From positions 1 through 55,004 of the forward strand of contig JAGBMJ010000057.1 of assembly GCA_017634975.1 (NCBI GenBank): a DNA stretch of 55,004 bases, given 5' to 3'. Positions 7,910 to 16,474 of this stretch are shown here, in pieces. The DNA is from Lachnospiraceae bacterium. Lineage in GTDB: Bacteria; Bacillota; Clostridia; Lachnospirales; Lachnospiraceae. The position numbers were made by a program, and so were the translations under genes. The notes below the pieces were generated by a model. That model saw only the letters and a list, made by a program, of their open reading frames with translations. It was not told the origin of the DNA and did not search any database. The stretch's first letter is position 1. Each line of letters opens with the position of its first letter.

Positions 7910-7971
7910 TTTTGAACCTCCAATACGTGATTTGATTTTGACCCGAAGAATTCTCCTCTGATCCGCTCAAT

Positions 7972-8000
7972 ATTTTAACATATCTGTCCCCTCACGACAA
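7972..8000 (-). promoter_or_regulatory. Promoter of the dehydrogenase gene
   Basis: TTGTCG (7995-8000) and TAAAAT (7972-7977), 17-base spacer, read on the minus strand. It lies just downstream of the chimeric relic. Confidence 0.6.
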
Positions 8001-8048
8001 TCGGTAAAACGCAGCACAACGTACCGGCAGGATTCTTCTCATCTCCGT

Positions 8049-8150
8049 TCAGCAATTTCCCGTATGGACATGGTTTAAATACTTTGCCGCGGTCTCCGCC
8101 AGATCCCGGAATACCTGTTTCATGTTTTCCCGGTTTCTTCGTTTCAGTAT
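8049..8150 (-). pseudogene. Chimeric relic: small membrane protein joined to radical SAM tail
   Basis: Directly after the TAA of the DUF4003 gene and in the same frame, the minus strand encodes LKRRNREN, then MKQVFRD, then LAETAAKYLNHVHTGNC and a stop. The first part matches the basic segment of the 45-aa protein at 6.6 kb (LKRRNREKMKEYFR). The second matches the last residues of the radical SAM enzyme at 5.05 kb (LAETAAKHLKYVYTGNC, stop). The SRAP gene and most of the radical SAM gene that should lie between are absent. This is the scar of a duplicated three-gene cluster that suffered an internal deletion. Confidence 0.75.
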
Positions 8151-9137
8151 TTAATTATTCGCCGCGCTTGCTGCGGTTGTGGATGCGATCAGGATCAGCA
8201 TAACGATCTCTTCCGCGATGATCAGCGCCAGAGCGCTTCCGATCGAAGTTGCATCGGTAGATACCACCTGCGCCGAATATTCCTGCGCTACCAAAAGTGC
8301 CGCAAACATCGCTCGGTATTCTTTTCCCAGTGCAATATTTCCAAATCCTTTGTGCTTCTTGAGCAGTTCGGAAACCTCCTGTATCTCTTCTGCGATCTCC
8401 GCCGCATCCAAGTTCACATCGACCAGAGCCCCCAGTGCTGCCAGTTCCGTCGACTTGCCGTATTTTACGCCCTTCTTTTTCAAAGCATCGAAGATATCCG
8501 CTGCCTTTGCGCACTTCTCTTCTGTTCCGCTGCCGCTCAGACAGAGTACCTGGCAAAGCCCCTGTACCGCATCTTTATGAAACGGAAACTTTTTCTTCAG
8601 GATGTCATAGCAGGCTTCCATCTCATCGATCAGCTTGTCCGAATCCTCCGGCATCAGCGCCATGACCGTTGCCAGCGGCATATCCTCGCTGCCGGTCAGG
8701 AGCGGATGCTCCTTTCTCATCTTCTTCATGATCTCCTGCATCTTATCGATCACTTCATCCGCCTGCCCCACTTTGTGCTGTTCGCAGATGAGCAATGCAC
8801 ACAGTACCATATAAGACGTCGTGAACACCTTCCCGCCCCGGATCTTATCATATACCCCGATCACTTCATCGAGAAAAGCTTCCGGATTACGGTCGATCGC
8901 CATCTTGGACAGCAGCACCAGTTCCGAGATACCACGCAGATCCGAAAAAATCCCCTGCTTATTCTTAAGGATCTCCCTGCATTCCTTCATCTTTGCAGGA
9001 TCGGCCTGCAGCCCGGCATTTGTGTAGGCACTGGCAGCAACGATCGTCATGATCTCAAACTCCCACTTGAAATCTTTATTGATCACCGTATAGTTTTCAG
9101 CCAGTAATTCACATTTTTCCCTTAAAGACTGTTTCAT
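8151..9137 (-). CDS. DUF4003 family protein
   Basis: This 328-aa protein is mostly alpha-helical and matches the DUF4003 pattern (WEFEIMTIVAASAYT, then VYDKIRGGKVFTTSYM, and HPLLTGSEDMPLATVMAL). No function is established. The C-terminus ends in a hydrophobic stretch (ALALIIAEEIVMLILIAST) that could lie in a membrane. The gene is monocistronic with its own promoter. Its stop is followed in frame by relic sequence of another gene cluster, so the 3' flank is a rearrangement junction. Confidence 0.8.
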   Translation of the reverse strand: MKQSLREKCELLAENYTVINKDFKWEFEIMTIVAASAYTNAGLQADPAKMKECREILKNKQGIFSDLRGISELVLLSKMAIDRNPEAFLDEVIGVYDKIRGGKVFTTSYMVLCALLICEQHKVGQADEVIDKMQEIMKKMRKEHPLLTGSEDMPLATVMALMPEDSDKLIDEMEACYDILKKKFPFHKDAVQGLCQVLCLSGSGTEEKCAKAADIFDALKKKGVKYGKSTELAALGALVDVNLDAAEIAEEIQEVSELLKKHKGFGNIALGKEYRAMFAALLVAQEYSAQVVSTDATSIGSALALIIAEEIVMLILIASTTAASAANN

Positions 9138-9188
9138 ATCCCCGCTCCTTCATTGTTAGTTTTAACAGCATATATCCGCTAATAAATG

Positions 9189-9217
9189 ATTATACTATAG
9201 ATGAAACCTTGATACAA
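9189..9217 (-). promoter_or_regulatory. Promoter of the DUF4003 gene
   Basis: TTGTAT (9212-9217), 17-base spacer, consensus TATAAT (9189-9194) on the minus strand. Confidence 0.65.
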
Positions 9218-9255
9218 GCACGCCTTATTTCGGCAGGGACACGTCATACTGGGTG

Positions 9256-10431
9256 TTATTTTTTCTGTTTTTCGTTTTCGCCATCCGGCCAGTGGAATCC
9301 GGACTGCTCCTTCTGATCAGCTGCATCCTTCTTCTCCGGAGCCTGTTTCTCCTCAAACCACTGATAGCGTTTGTCCAAACCATTTTGTACGTTTGCATCC
9401 GCCAGATTTGCATCTGCCATTGCCGTTCGGAGCTTCTTCGGCCTATTCAGCCCCGGGATCACTTTCTTCACGATCTTTACAGTGATGAAAATAATGACTG
9501 CCCATACTACCAGCCCCGGCAGGTTGCTTAAGAACCAAACCAGCAGATCCGTAAATGTGGTGATCACGCGATTCAGATTATCAGTAAATCCTTCTGCAAT
9601 GCGATCCCAGGTCGTCGGGTCCGGTTCCGGCTCCGGCTCCACGATCTCCGTCAGTTCCTGCACCTCGGTCACGTGAAGATTCACGGTCGTATAATCCACT
9701 TTATTATCATAGGTGCGCAGCTGGGATTCCATACTTTCGATCTGGTAGCGCAGATTGGAGATCCGGTTCTCGATGGTGATCATATCGTTGATATCCGTCG
9801 TTGCTTCCAGCAGTTCCATCATATTGTCCATCTCTGCCTGCAGCACCCTCTTGTGGCTGTCCAGATCCACGTAATCCAGTGTTACATCATTTACATTTTC
9901 ATTCTGCTGGGTGATATTGGACTGATCCGCCACCTCGGTCAGAAATGTATCTGCCTGCGCCGAAGGGATACGCAGTGTCATGGTCGCATAGCGCTGTACT
10001 TCGCCCGAATAATTGCTGCCGTTATAGACATTACTGTCCTCGATATAACCGCCCAGAGCTTTCACCCGACCGGTCACCGTCGAGATCAGCGTCTGAAAAT
10101 CCTGCGTTTCCACTTCCAGACTGATACTGCGGATCAGCTTGCGGTTTGTGACCGTCGGTGTGTTCACTTCGATCCCCTCTGCTGCATTATCAAAACTGCC
10201 GTTGCTTTGATAGATATCTGCGGTATCGTAGTACTCTGCTTCTGCCACTTCCTCTGCAGCATAACTCTGGTTTTCCATTGCCACATAATTATCCGTCGCC
10301 ATTGCCGGTGCCGTAGCAGCTTTTGTTGACCCGGCAGAACTTCCACACCCACCAAGCAGCAAAGCTGCCGTTAATCCTCCCGTGATCGCCCATCTGCGCA
10401 AACCGTTTCGAATGTTCTTTGTGTTCTCCAT
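9256..10431 (-). CDS. DUF4349 lipoprotein
   Basis: This 391-aa protein has a lipoprotein signal (LTAALLLGGC, lipidated Cys at about residue 29), a Ser/Ala/Tyr-rich linker, and a DUF4349 domain (RKLIRSISLEVETQDFQTL to VDYTTVNLHV) with a coiled-coil insertion (HKRVLQAEMDNMMELLEAT). A C-terminal membrane helix (SNLPGLVVWAVIIFITVKI) and a charged cytoplasmic tail follow. It is surface-located with both a lipid and a transmembrane anchor. Function is not known; DUF4349 proteins are common envelope proteins. Confidence 0.85.
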   Translation of the reverse strand: MENTKNIRNGLRRWAITGGLTAALLLGGCGSSAGSTKAATAPAMATDNYVAMENQSYAAEEVAEAEYYDTADIYQSNGSFDNAAEGIEVNTPTVTNRKLIRSISLEVETQDFQTLISTVTGRVKALGGYIEDSNVYNGSNYSGEVQRYATMTLRIPSAQADTFLTEVADQSNITQQNENVNDVTLDYVDLDSHKRVLQAEMDNMMELLEATTDINDMITIENRISNLRYQIESMESQLRTYDNKVDYTTVNLHVTEVQELTEIVEPEPEPDPTTWDRIAEGFTDNLNRVITTFTDLLVWFLSNLPGLVVWAVIIFITVKIVKKVIPGLNRPKKLRTAMADANLADANVQNGLDKRYQWFEEKQAPEKKDAADQKEQSGFHWPDGENEKQKK

Positions 10432-10611
10432 AATACTACTCCTCCCTTTTTTGTATGCGACCGTTTCATCTTAATCTTTCCGGCCGTTTTCCTGTATCTG
10501 AATAGGATACGGTCAGTATTCTTTCTCTTTATGGGTTATTTCAGCAATTTATATTTTTTTGTTGATTATGTATGTACAAAATATGAACAAATTGTGAATA
10601 TTGAACAGTTA

Positions 10612-10640
10612 TTGCGCAAACATGAGGAAAAAGGTATAAT
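10612..10640 (+). promoter_or_regulatory. Promoter of the LURP-like gene
   Basis: TTGCGC (10612-10617), 17-base spacer, perfect TATAAT (10635-10640). It starts transcription about 40 bases before the ATG at 10687. The rest of 10432-10611 shows no gene. Confidence 0.7.
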
Positions 10641-10686
10641 AGGGATAGTTTTATCGACATACATACCATTGCAAAGGGGGCCGCCG

Positions 10687-11334
10687 ATGATCAAAGAACT
10701 GGTGCTTATTGCCGGAGGAGCAGCGATCCATGGTGCCGGAAAAGTCGTAAAGATGACCGGCGAAAAAATCAATGAGATCCAAAAAGACCGCTTCGAAAAA
10801 GTAGTGGAACAGAACAGGAATTCCGAGACCGATCATGAACAGATCTGGGTGGAAGAAGAGATCATCAAGAAGCGGAAACTGCTGGAAGAAAAAGTTTATC
10901 ATCAATATAATATTTATACGGTGGATAACCAGCCTCTCTATCGCGCCAGAGCCGGTATCATCAAAGGTGTAAAACGTATGGAGATCCACAACGGTACGCA
11001 GGATAAGATCGCGTTTATCGAAGCTACCGGTGACATCTTATCTGAAAAAAAACGTTATCCGGAATACAGCATCTTTATCGGCGGAGCCAGAGCGGATATG
11101 GCGAAGATCGCTTATGACGGCAACACACCTTTCCTGGAACTGAACCATAAAAAATGGAAAGTACTCTATGACAAAAACGATATTGAGAAGATCATCGATG
11201 CAGACGGTTTCACGCTGCTGGATGTCGAAAAAAAGATTGCCAAACGGCAGCTGTTAAATATATATACCGATGATCAAAAACTGTGTGTGCTGCTGTTTCT
11301 GGCGGGAATGCTGAATGAACTGAAAGAAAAATAA
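10687..11334 (+). CDS. LURP-one-related / tubby-fold-like protein
   Basis: This 215-aa protein starts at the ATG preceded by AAAGGGGG; a longer upstream frame exists but lies in the promoter and is rejected. Residues about 65-210 show the alternating strands of LURP-one-related (tubby-like) proteins: YNIYTVDNQPLYRA, KRMEIHNGTQDKIAFIEA, YSIFIGGARADMAKI, ELNHKKWKVLYD, GFTLLDVEKK and LNIYTDDQKLCVLLFLAGML. A short N-terminal segment (IKELVLIAGGAAIHGAGK) could contact a membrane. Bacterial members have no assigned function. It is one of few + strand genes here, monocistronic, and converges on the racemase gene. The family call is from pattern only. Confidence 0.6.
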   Translation: MIKELVLIAGGAAIHGAGKVVKMTGEKINEIQKDRFEKVVEQNRNSETDHEQIWVEEEIIKKRKLLEEKVYHQYNIYTVDNQPLYRARAGIIKGVKRMEIHNGTQDKIAFIEATGDILSEKKRYPEYSIFIGGARADMAKIAYDGNTPFLELNHKKWKVLYDKNDIEKIIDADGFTLLDVEKKIAKRQLLNIYTDDQKLCVLLFLAGMLNELKEK

Positions 11335-11342
11335 AGGACTTA

Positions 11343-11378
11343 AAAAGGAACCGTTCTCCGAAACGATTCCTTTTTTTT
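11343..11378. terminator. Bidirectional terminator
   Basis: AAAAAGGAA(C)CGTT - CTCCG - AACG(A)TTCCTTTTTTTT serves both the + strand LURP-like gene and the convergent racemase gene. Confidence 0.8.
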
Positions 11379-11379
11379 A

Positions 11380-12822
11380 TTATTGATAAAACTCATATTC
11401 ATAAATCTCGTTTGCCAGCAGATCATCGCCCTGATAACGCGTACTCTTGATCAGGCGATCATTTCCGTCATAGAAATTCTTACGCCACTCCGGAACCTCT
11501 GCGCCGGCCCGCAGGTTCTTTTCGATCACGACACGCCCCTGCTCATCATATTCATACCAGGTCTGGATCGTGATCATCGCACCGTCACCGCTGTGATACA
11601 GCATCTGCTTATAGGCAACACGCCCGTTGACATCATAAGTATATTTGATCCCCTGCGTCGTACGGATCACATTATCCCCGGTAGACAGCGTCACCCGGAT
11701 CGGATTGTCATGACTGTCATAATCATAACTCAGCACCCCGGTCTCCATACTGTCTTCAAACCGGTGTTCCAGGGATACCTTTTTTCTGGAATTGTAGGTG
11801 AACCGACTGGTCGTAACGGTTCCGAACGGATTGTCACCGCTGGTCGTCTGTTCTGCGATCGTGCCGTCCTCGTTGTATTTATATTTGCGCCGGATCACCA
11901 GTCCCGACGGCGTATTCGGATTGCGTTCCAACTGTGACGTTTCTACCAGACAGACCGGATTGTCATGACTGTCATAGAAGAAATCTTTTCGGGTCTCCAC
12001 ACCAAAGCTGTCACTGGAATGTGTCGTTCTCCGGTATGCAACATGTTCTTCCCCGTCTACCGGGATCTTCTGACCGGCGATCACGATCTCGGATAGCCCC
12101 GGATCCTGCCGGTTCGCTTCTTTCCGCTCCTCCGTCATCACCCGTTTGATCAGCTCATTGATATGGATCTCCACACTGTCCAGACAGGGTACCGGACAAT
12201 TATCCGTATGCAGGATCAGCGGCAGCTCCGTACATCCCAGCACCACCGCTTCAATGCCCTGACTGTCGATCATCTTCTGAATGATCCACTGAAACTCCCG
12301 CAGCGTGGATTCCTTTACGATACCGAATTCCAGTTCTTCAAAGATCCTCCTGGCGATCAGGATCCGATCTGCCGGATCGGGAATGCACACCTCGATCCCG
12401 GCTTCCAGGAAATCTTTCTTCATATAATCCTTTTCCATCGTAAAGATCGTTCCGAGCAGACCGATCCTGCGATATTGACGCCGTTTGACCTCTTCGCAGA
12501 CGACTCTGGGGATACTGACCATCGGCACCCGTGTCCGTTCTGTGATCTCGTCATAGACGACATGCATCGTCGCGGCGGTCAGGGAGATCACCTCTGCCCC
12601 GCTCCGCTTCAGACGGTTCACCTTTTCCGTCAGATAATCTGCCAGCAGATCATAGCGTCCGGAGGAAACATATTCCCACGCCCTACGGAAATCGACACTT
12701 TCAATGACGATTTCCGGCATCTGTTTGCCTCCCGTCATCCGGTCGATCCTTGTATTCAGTTCTCTATAGTACATGAGGGTGGATTCCGGTCCGGTTCCGC
12801 CCACCAAGCCTATTTTTTTCAT
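11380..12822 (-). CDS. Aspartate/glutamate-racemase domain fused to YD-like repeats
   Basis: Residues 1-235 are an Asp/Glu/hydantoin racemase-type domain (KKIGLVGGTGPESTLMYYRELN, then ESVDFRRAW, and the second catalytic motif VVLGCTELPLIL). The first catalytic motif, normally CNT(A/M)H or TNTMH as in E. coli YgeA, reads TAATMH, so positions equivalent to YgeA Thr83/Asn84 are Ala83/Ala84. Residues about 260-480 hold six or so repeats of the RHS/YD kind (FFYDSHDNPV, YKYNEDGTI, YDYDSHDNPI, YTYDVNGRV, YEYDEQGRV, NFYDGNDRL), predicted as a beta-sheet layer. No signal peptide is present, so the fusion is cytoplasmic. Substrate is unknown. Monocistronic. Confidence 0.8.
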   Translation of the reverse strand: MKKIGLVGGTGPESTLMYYRELNTRIDRMTGGKQMPEIVIESVDFRRAWEYVSSGRYDLLADYLTEKVNRLKRSGAEVISLTAATMHVVYDEITERTRVPMVSIPRVVCEEVKRRQYRRIGLLGTIFTMEKDYMKKDFLEAGIEVCIPDPADRILIARRIFEELEFGIVKESTLREFQWIIQKMIDSQGIEAVVLGCTELPLILHTDNCPVPCLDSVEIHINELIKRVMTEERKEANRQDPGLSEIVIAGQKIPVDGEEHVAYRRTTHSSDSFGVETRKDFFYDSHDNPVCLVETSQLERNPNTPSGLVIRRKYKYNEDGTIAEQTTSGDNPFGTVTTSRFTYNSRKKVSLEHRFEDSMETGVLSYDYDSHDNPIRVTLSTGDNVIRTTQGIKYTYDVNGRVAYKQMLYHSGDGAMITIQTWYEYDEQGRVVIEKNLRAGAEVPEWRKNFYDGNDRLIKSTRYQGDDLLANEIYEYEFYQ

Positions 12823-12894
12823 CCCTGCATCCTCCGGTAAGAATTCTCACAAGGACAGCCGACTGTGCCTGCATGTCTGAAAGAACCCTATAAT

Positions 12895-12922
12895 ATTATA
12901 CCCTAATCCGGACAAAATGCAA
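12895..12922 (-). promoter_or_regulatory. Promoter of the racemase-YD gene
   Basis: TTGCAT (12917-12922), 16-base spacer, TATAAT (12895-12900) on the minus strand, about 70 bases before the ATG. Confidence 0.65.
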
Positions 12923-12970
12923 AGGTTAAGGTGCTTGATTCATCACCGATTTTTGCTGATTTATAAAAAA

Positions 12971-13013
12971 ATGTCTTTTGGCGTTCCGTTCCTTCCCGGA
13001 CTACCAAAAGACA
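12971..13013 (-). terminator. Terminator of the small membrane protein gene
   Basis: An 11-bp stem ATGTCTTTTGG / CCAAAAGACAT with a T-run (ATTTTTTTA) on the minus strand, just after the stop at 13030. Confidence 0.8.
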
Positions 13014-13029
13014 TCTCCGGCTCCTCTTC

Positions 13030-13368
13030 TCAGAGCTGTTTTTTCCTGATCGAATATACCCGAAACAGCACCAGGCTCACCACCAGCAGAACCACCGCTA
13101 CGATCACCAGCACAATGCCGATAACAGAAAATGTATTCCCTAATTTACAGGCTGCCTCGATTGCTTCCTCGCCTTCCAGTACCCGACCATTGACCGTCAT
13201 CGTTCCCCCCTCCGGATTGGCTACAAATATCCTTCCAACCACGAAGAATACCACGCCTACGATCCCCGAAATGAATGATATACCTCCCCATACGATACCA
13301 TTGACGAAAACTACGATTGTCATAAAGTCTTTCGATACACCCCGGTTAGTAAGAACGTTCGTCTGCAT
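13030..13368 (-). CDS. Small membrane protein, unknown
   Basis: This 112-aa protein starts at the ATG preceded by GGGAGGTAATAAAA; an open extension upstream runs into a neighbouring gene and is rejected. Two hydrophobic regions (residues about 16-50 and 80-104) flank a short acidic loop (NPEGGTMTVNGRVLEGEEAIEAA), so it is a two- or three-pass membrane protein with a basic C-terminal tail (RVYSIRKKQL). No family is recognised. Confidence 0.65.
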   Translation of the reverse strand: MQTNVLTNRGVSKDFMTIVVFVNGIVWGGISFISGIVGVVFFVVGRIFVANPEGGTMTVNGRVLEGEEAIEAACKLGNTFSVIGIVLVIVAVVLLVVSLVLFRVYSIRKKQL

Positions 13369-13514
13369 TTTTATTACCTCCCTGCTCCTATATAGGATAC
13401 CACCATCTGTACATAGTACTATACCTTTTCTTTCATCCTTTTTCCACTCTGTCCGGGTTGCACTTTTGCACCGGATGGTTGCTGTAGATCTTCCCCCAAT
13501 CCGGTAGTATGTTT

Positions 13515-14408
13515 TCAGAATAGATCCAGCATACTGTCGAGGTAGATCTCTTCCCGGACTTTGAGCTGATACTCCGGCCTGGTCATATAGTAGAGCAGGA
13601 ATTCCAGGATGACGGCGCTGCCGAGACTGCGGCCTTCGATCTTGAAATTGGAAAAGCCCTGCGGGGCGTAGACGTTTTGGATATCCGCAATGCTGATAAA
13701 TCCCGGATTGCTCATGGCATCTGAAAACCGATAGCCCCGCTCCGCCGTGGGCGATGCACAGATATGATCCGCGCAATCCTCGCCCAGACTCTTACGGCTG
13801 ACATTTTCATAGCAGCACTTCCGCTCCTTGCAGATAAAGCTGCAACACTCGTTACAGAGGAATTCCACTTTCTGCTTCTGCGTCTCTGTCAGGGAATTCA
13901 GCTGACGAAATTCTTTGTTCAGGCGGAAATCCGGAACCACATACTGAAACTCTTCCCGGTTCAGTTCCTGGACAAACTGTGAGAACTCCCGCAATACCTT
14001 GGTCGTGGAAGAGACAAAGTAAAAGCCGGGGTAGTTTTGTTTCAGATAGTCCAGCAGAAGATCCGAGGTCAGGATCACGCCGTTCTGCGTCCTGCCGTTC
14101 TTCTCAAACAAGGCGCACAGACGGTTGCATTTCTTATCGTCAAGGTGTTCTTCCCGCAGCAGGGAATTACTGAAGGTCAGCCGCGATGAGATCCTATACT
14201 CTGCCATCAGGGCTGCTGCATTGCCCGGCGTGGCTTCGCCAAAGCCCACACGTCCGCCGCCCCAGAGGCAGTCCGCCGGCGCCCCGTAGATCGAACCGAT
14301 CTCACACCAGTCGTAGAAGTACTCTCTGTGCTCATAAAAGAGCGGCAGGAAGACTTTATACAATTCATAGAATTCAAACAGCCCCGGCAGGTGATAGCAG
14401 ATATTCAT
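13515..14408 (-). CDS. Peptidase-U32-like protein
   Basis: This 297-aa soluble protein has features of the U32 (collagenase-like/UbiV-like) superfamily: an ordered alpha/beta N-terminus (NICYHLPGLFEFYELYKVFLPL), SRLTFSNSLLREEHLDDKKCN, a Cys-rich segment around residues 190-205 (CNECC..C..CC) that could hold an iron-sulfur cluster, and the closing GFSNFKIEGRSLG. The start is the second ATG, which has GGAGAG 5 bases upstream; the first ATG would sit inside that site. Family assignment is tentative and the substrate unknown. Confidence 0.5.
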   Translation of the reverse strand: MNICYHLPGLFEFYELYKVFLPLFYEHREYFYDWCEIGSIYGAPADCLWGGGRVGFGEATPGNAAALMAEYRISSRLTFSNSLLREEHLDDKKCNRLCALFEKNGRTQNGVILTSDLLLDYLKQNYPGFYFVSSTTKVLREFSQFVQELNREEFQYVVPDFRLNKEFRQLNSLTETQKQKVEFLCNECCSFICKERKCCYENVSRKSLGEDCADHICASPTAERGYRFSDAMSNPGFISIADIQNVYAPQGFSNFKIEGRSLGSAVILEFLLYYMTRPEYQLKVREEIYLDSMLDLF

Positions 14409-14469
14409 CGTTCTCTCCATTTCCTGTTTACGTACTTCATCGGATCTTGCCCTGGCGCCGACAAAGCCA

Positions 14470-16119
14470 TCAGATCCCTCCTATAAATACATCATGTTTC
14501 TTTTGCCATGCAATGTAACGCGATACATTGAAGGTACGGATGCCCGGGTGCATCTTCTCCTCATCAAGTTTGCCCAGATATCTTTGTCCGAATGATTTCG
14601 GCGCTGTCCACTCCGGAGAATCTTCCGCAGCCGTATAACTGAGACGTCCGGCCTCATCATGGCTCACGATCATCGTACCACTCTTCTGAATGTAGGGGAG
14701 CAATACCGGTGCCGCATCCGCGCTCAGGCTTTCCAGATAATTATAATCCACCGTCTGCTTGCGCACATTCACAGAAGCAATGATGTAGTCCGGATGGCTG
14801 AAGGAAAGGCCCAGGTACAGGATCGTTACAACCACGATACTATAACGGAAAAGCGGGAACTTTTCTCTGAAGATACTGAGCAGTACACCGATAAACAGCA
14901 AGGTCAGCAGGCCCAATGTCCACAGCACCAGGATACGAAGAAAGGTCAGATCATAGGTATTGATATACATGATCATACGCATTGCACTGGAAGCGATCAT
15001 GATGAAGGTACAGAGGGACATCAATGTAAGCACTACTTTGAGCACTTTGCTGTCACGGAAGAAACTCATACATACCAGCACCAGTATAAGGTTCAGAATA
15101 CTTACTGCCAGCAGCTGGAAGAAACCTTCCCTTGCATACTGTGCATAGGTATAACCCTGCGGCAGCTGCAGCCTGCCCAGAAACAGACCAAAGATCTGGA
15201 TCCCGGAGAACAGCAGATATACCGCAGTTAACATACCGGTTACTGTGATCGCCAGCACCGGTTCACCGTGTCGATGATCGGTTACCGTCTCACTCAGTGA
15301 GTGGCGGCACAGATAAGCTACCATCAGATAAGTTCCAAAGAATGCGATCAGTGTTCTCGCCACAACCCCCACTACCGTTTCCGCATTAATGGCATTCAGC
15401 AGCGTATTCGTCATCTGTCCAAAGAAAACATCCGCACTGGAAAGCAGTCCTACGACAACCAGCAGAAACGGTACGGCAACCAGCACACCAAGCAGTGCAT
15501 ACCACAGGTTTTTCTTTTCTTTTCCTTCCGTTCTGATGTAATTGGAAGCATCGCTAAACGGCCGGTCCAGTTCATCCAAAGAACCAAACACCTGGAAAAA
15601 AATGCTTTGCAGATACTTACCGAGCCCCCATTCCGAGGTTTGGTAGAAGGTGCGCAGCATCAGACTTACTGCCAGAAGAAAGATCCCGCACTTGTTAAAG
15701 AAAATGATACGTGCATCGTCCGTGCAGAAGGTCGAAACCGCCAGCAGTACCATCGCTGCCAGATAGAACCTGCTGCCTTTTTTCAGTTTCCTGTCCACTT
15801 TCTTCAACACCGCAGTCAGATATGCGATCGTTGCCAGGATGAAGAAAAGGAACGCAATCCCCGCATCGTTCTTATACGTACAGAAGGTATAAAATACGGC
15901 GTACAGAAACGTGACCGGTCCAAAAAACGAAAACTGCTCCCGCATCCGCTTAAGTGCTTCCGTATCCTTCCTGCGGCTCTTCCACGACGTGGATGCCGGT
16001 GCCACATACACGGGTGCTGCCCCCGTGTTCATCGCAAACGCCTGCTTCCATGCCTCGTCCTGCGGCATCGCCACGCTGTTGCCTCCGCTTCCTTTCATTT
16101 CGTTTTGATTGGTATCCAT
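14470..16119 (-). CDS. DUF4173/DUF4153 polytopic membrane protein
   Basis: This 549-aa protein has a hydrophilic N-terminus (about 60 residues), then about a dozen membrane segments, and a soluble C-terminal tail of about 100 residues (SVNVRKQTVDYNYLESLSADAAP). The pattern DELDRPFSDASNYI in a cytoplasmic loop and the LSFSHPDYIIASVNV segment are typical of DUF4173. Function is unknown. It is the last gene of a three-gene run with an XRE regulator and a DUF2975 protein, so the regulator probably controls it. Confidence 0.75.
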   Translation of the reverse strand: MDTNQNEMKGSGGNSVAMPQDEAWKQAFAMNTGAAPVYVAPASTSWKSRRKDTEALKRMREQFSFFGPVTFLYAVFYTFCTYKNDAGIAFLFFILATIAYLTAVLKKVDRKLKKGSRFYLAAMVLLAVSTFCTDDARIIFFNKCGIFLLAVSLMLRTFYQTSEWGLGKYLQSIFFQVFGSLDELDRPFSDASNYIRTEGKEKKNLWYALLGVLVAVPFLLVVVGLLSSADVFFGQMTNTLLNAINAETVVGVVARTLIAFFGTYLMVAYLCRHSLSETVTDHRHGEPVLAITVTGMLTAVYLLFSGIQIFGLFLGRLQLPQGYTYAQYAREGFFQLLAVSILNLILVLVCMSFFRDSKVLKVVLTLMSLCTFIMIASSAMRMIMYINTYDLTFLRILVLWTLGLLTLLFIGVLLSIFREKFPLFRYSIVVVTILYLGLSFSHPDYIIASVNVRKQTVDYNYLESLSADAAPVLLPYIQKSGTMIVSHDEAGRLSYTAAEDSPEWTAPKSFGQRYLGKLDEEKMHPGIRTFNVSRYIAWQKKHDVFIGGI

Positions 16120-16173
16120 TGTTCTCTCCTTTCAAAAATGCCAATTTCATTTGCAGCTGCCTATAGGGCTTTT

Positions 16174-16389
16174 TTATTCTTCCTTATCCGGAACATATTC
16201 CAGGATATCCCCCGGCTGACAGTCCAATGCTTTGCAGATCGCCTCCAGGGTGGAAAAACGCACTGCCTTTGCCTTGTTGTTTTTGAGGATCGACAGATTT
16301 GCCAGCGTGATATCCACTTCGCCCGCCAGCTCCGTTAGTCCTTTCTTTCTCTTTGCCATCATTACATCCAGATTGATCACGATCGCCAT
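16174..16389 (-). CDS. XRE-family transcriptional regulator (YozG type)
   Basis: This 71-aa protein is little more than a helix-turn-helix (MMAKRKKGLTELAGEVDITLANLSILKNNKAKAVRF, then TLEAICKALDCQPGDILEY). Such short Cro/C1-like proteins are usually found beside DUF2975 membrane proteins, as here. The start at MAIVINLDVMM gives the usual N-terminus of the family. It lies between the DUF2975 and DUF4173 genes on the same strand and probably autoregulates the operon. Confidence 0.85.
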   Translation of the reverse strand: MAIVINLDVMMAKRKKGLTELAGEVDITLANLSILKNNKAKAVRFSTLEAICKALDCQPGDILEYVPDKEE

Positions 16390-16474
16390 TTTCTTTTCTC
16401 CGTATTTCTATGCTCACCAGATCTGTATCTTTCGATGCAGAACGTATCTTTTTCCGTAACTGTCCGAACCCACG

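Noticed and set aside
13369-13514. GTGCA repeats (near 13455-13480)
   Set aside because: Short, imperfect, and not placed relative to any convincing promoter; no claim made.
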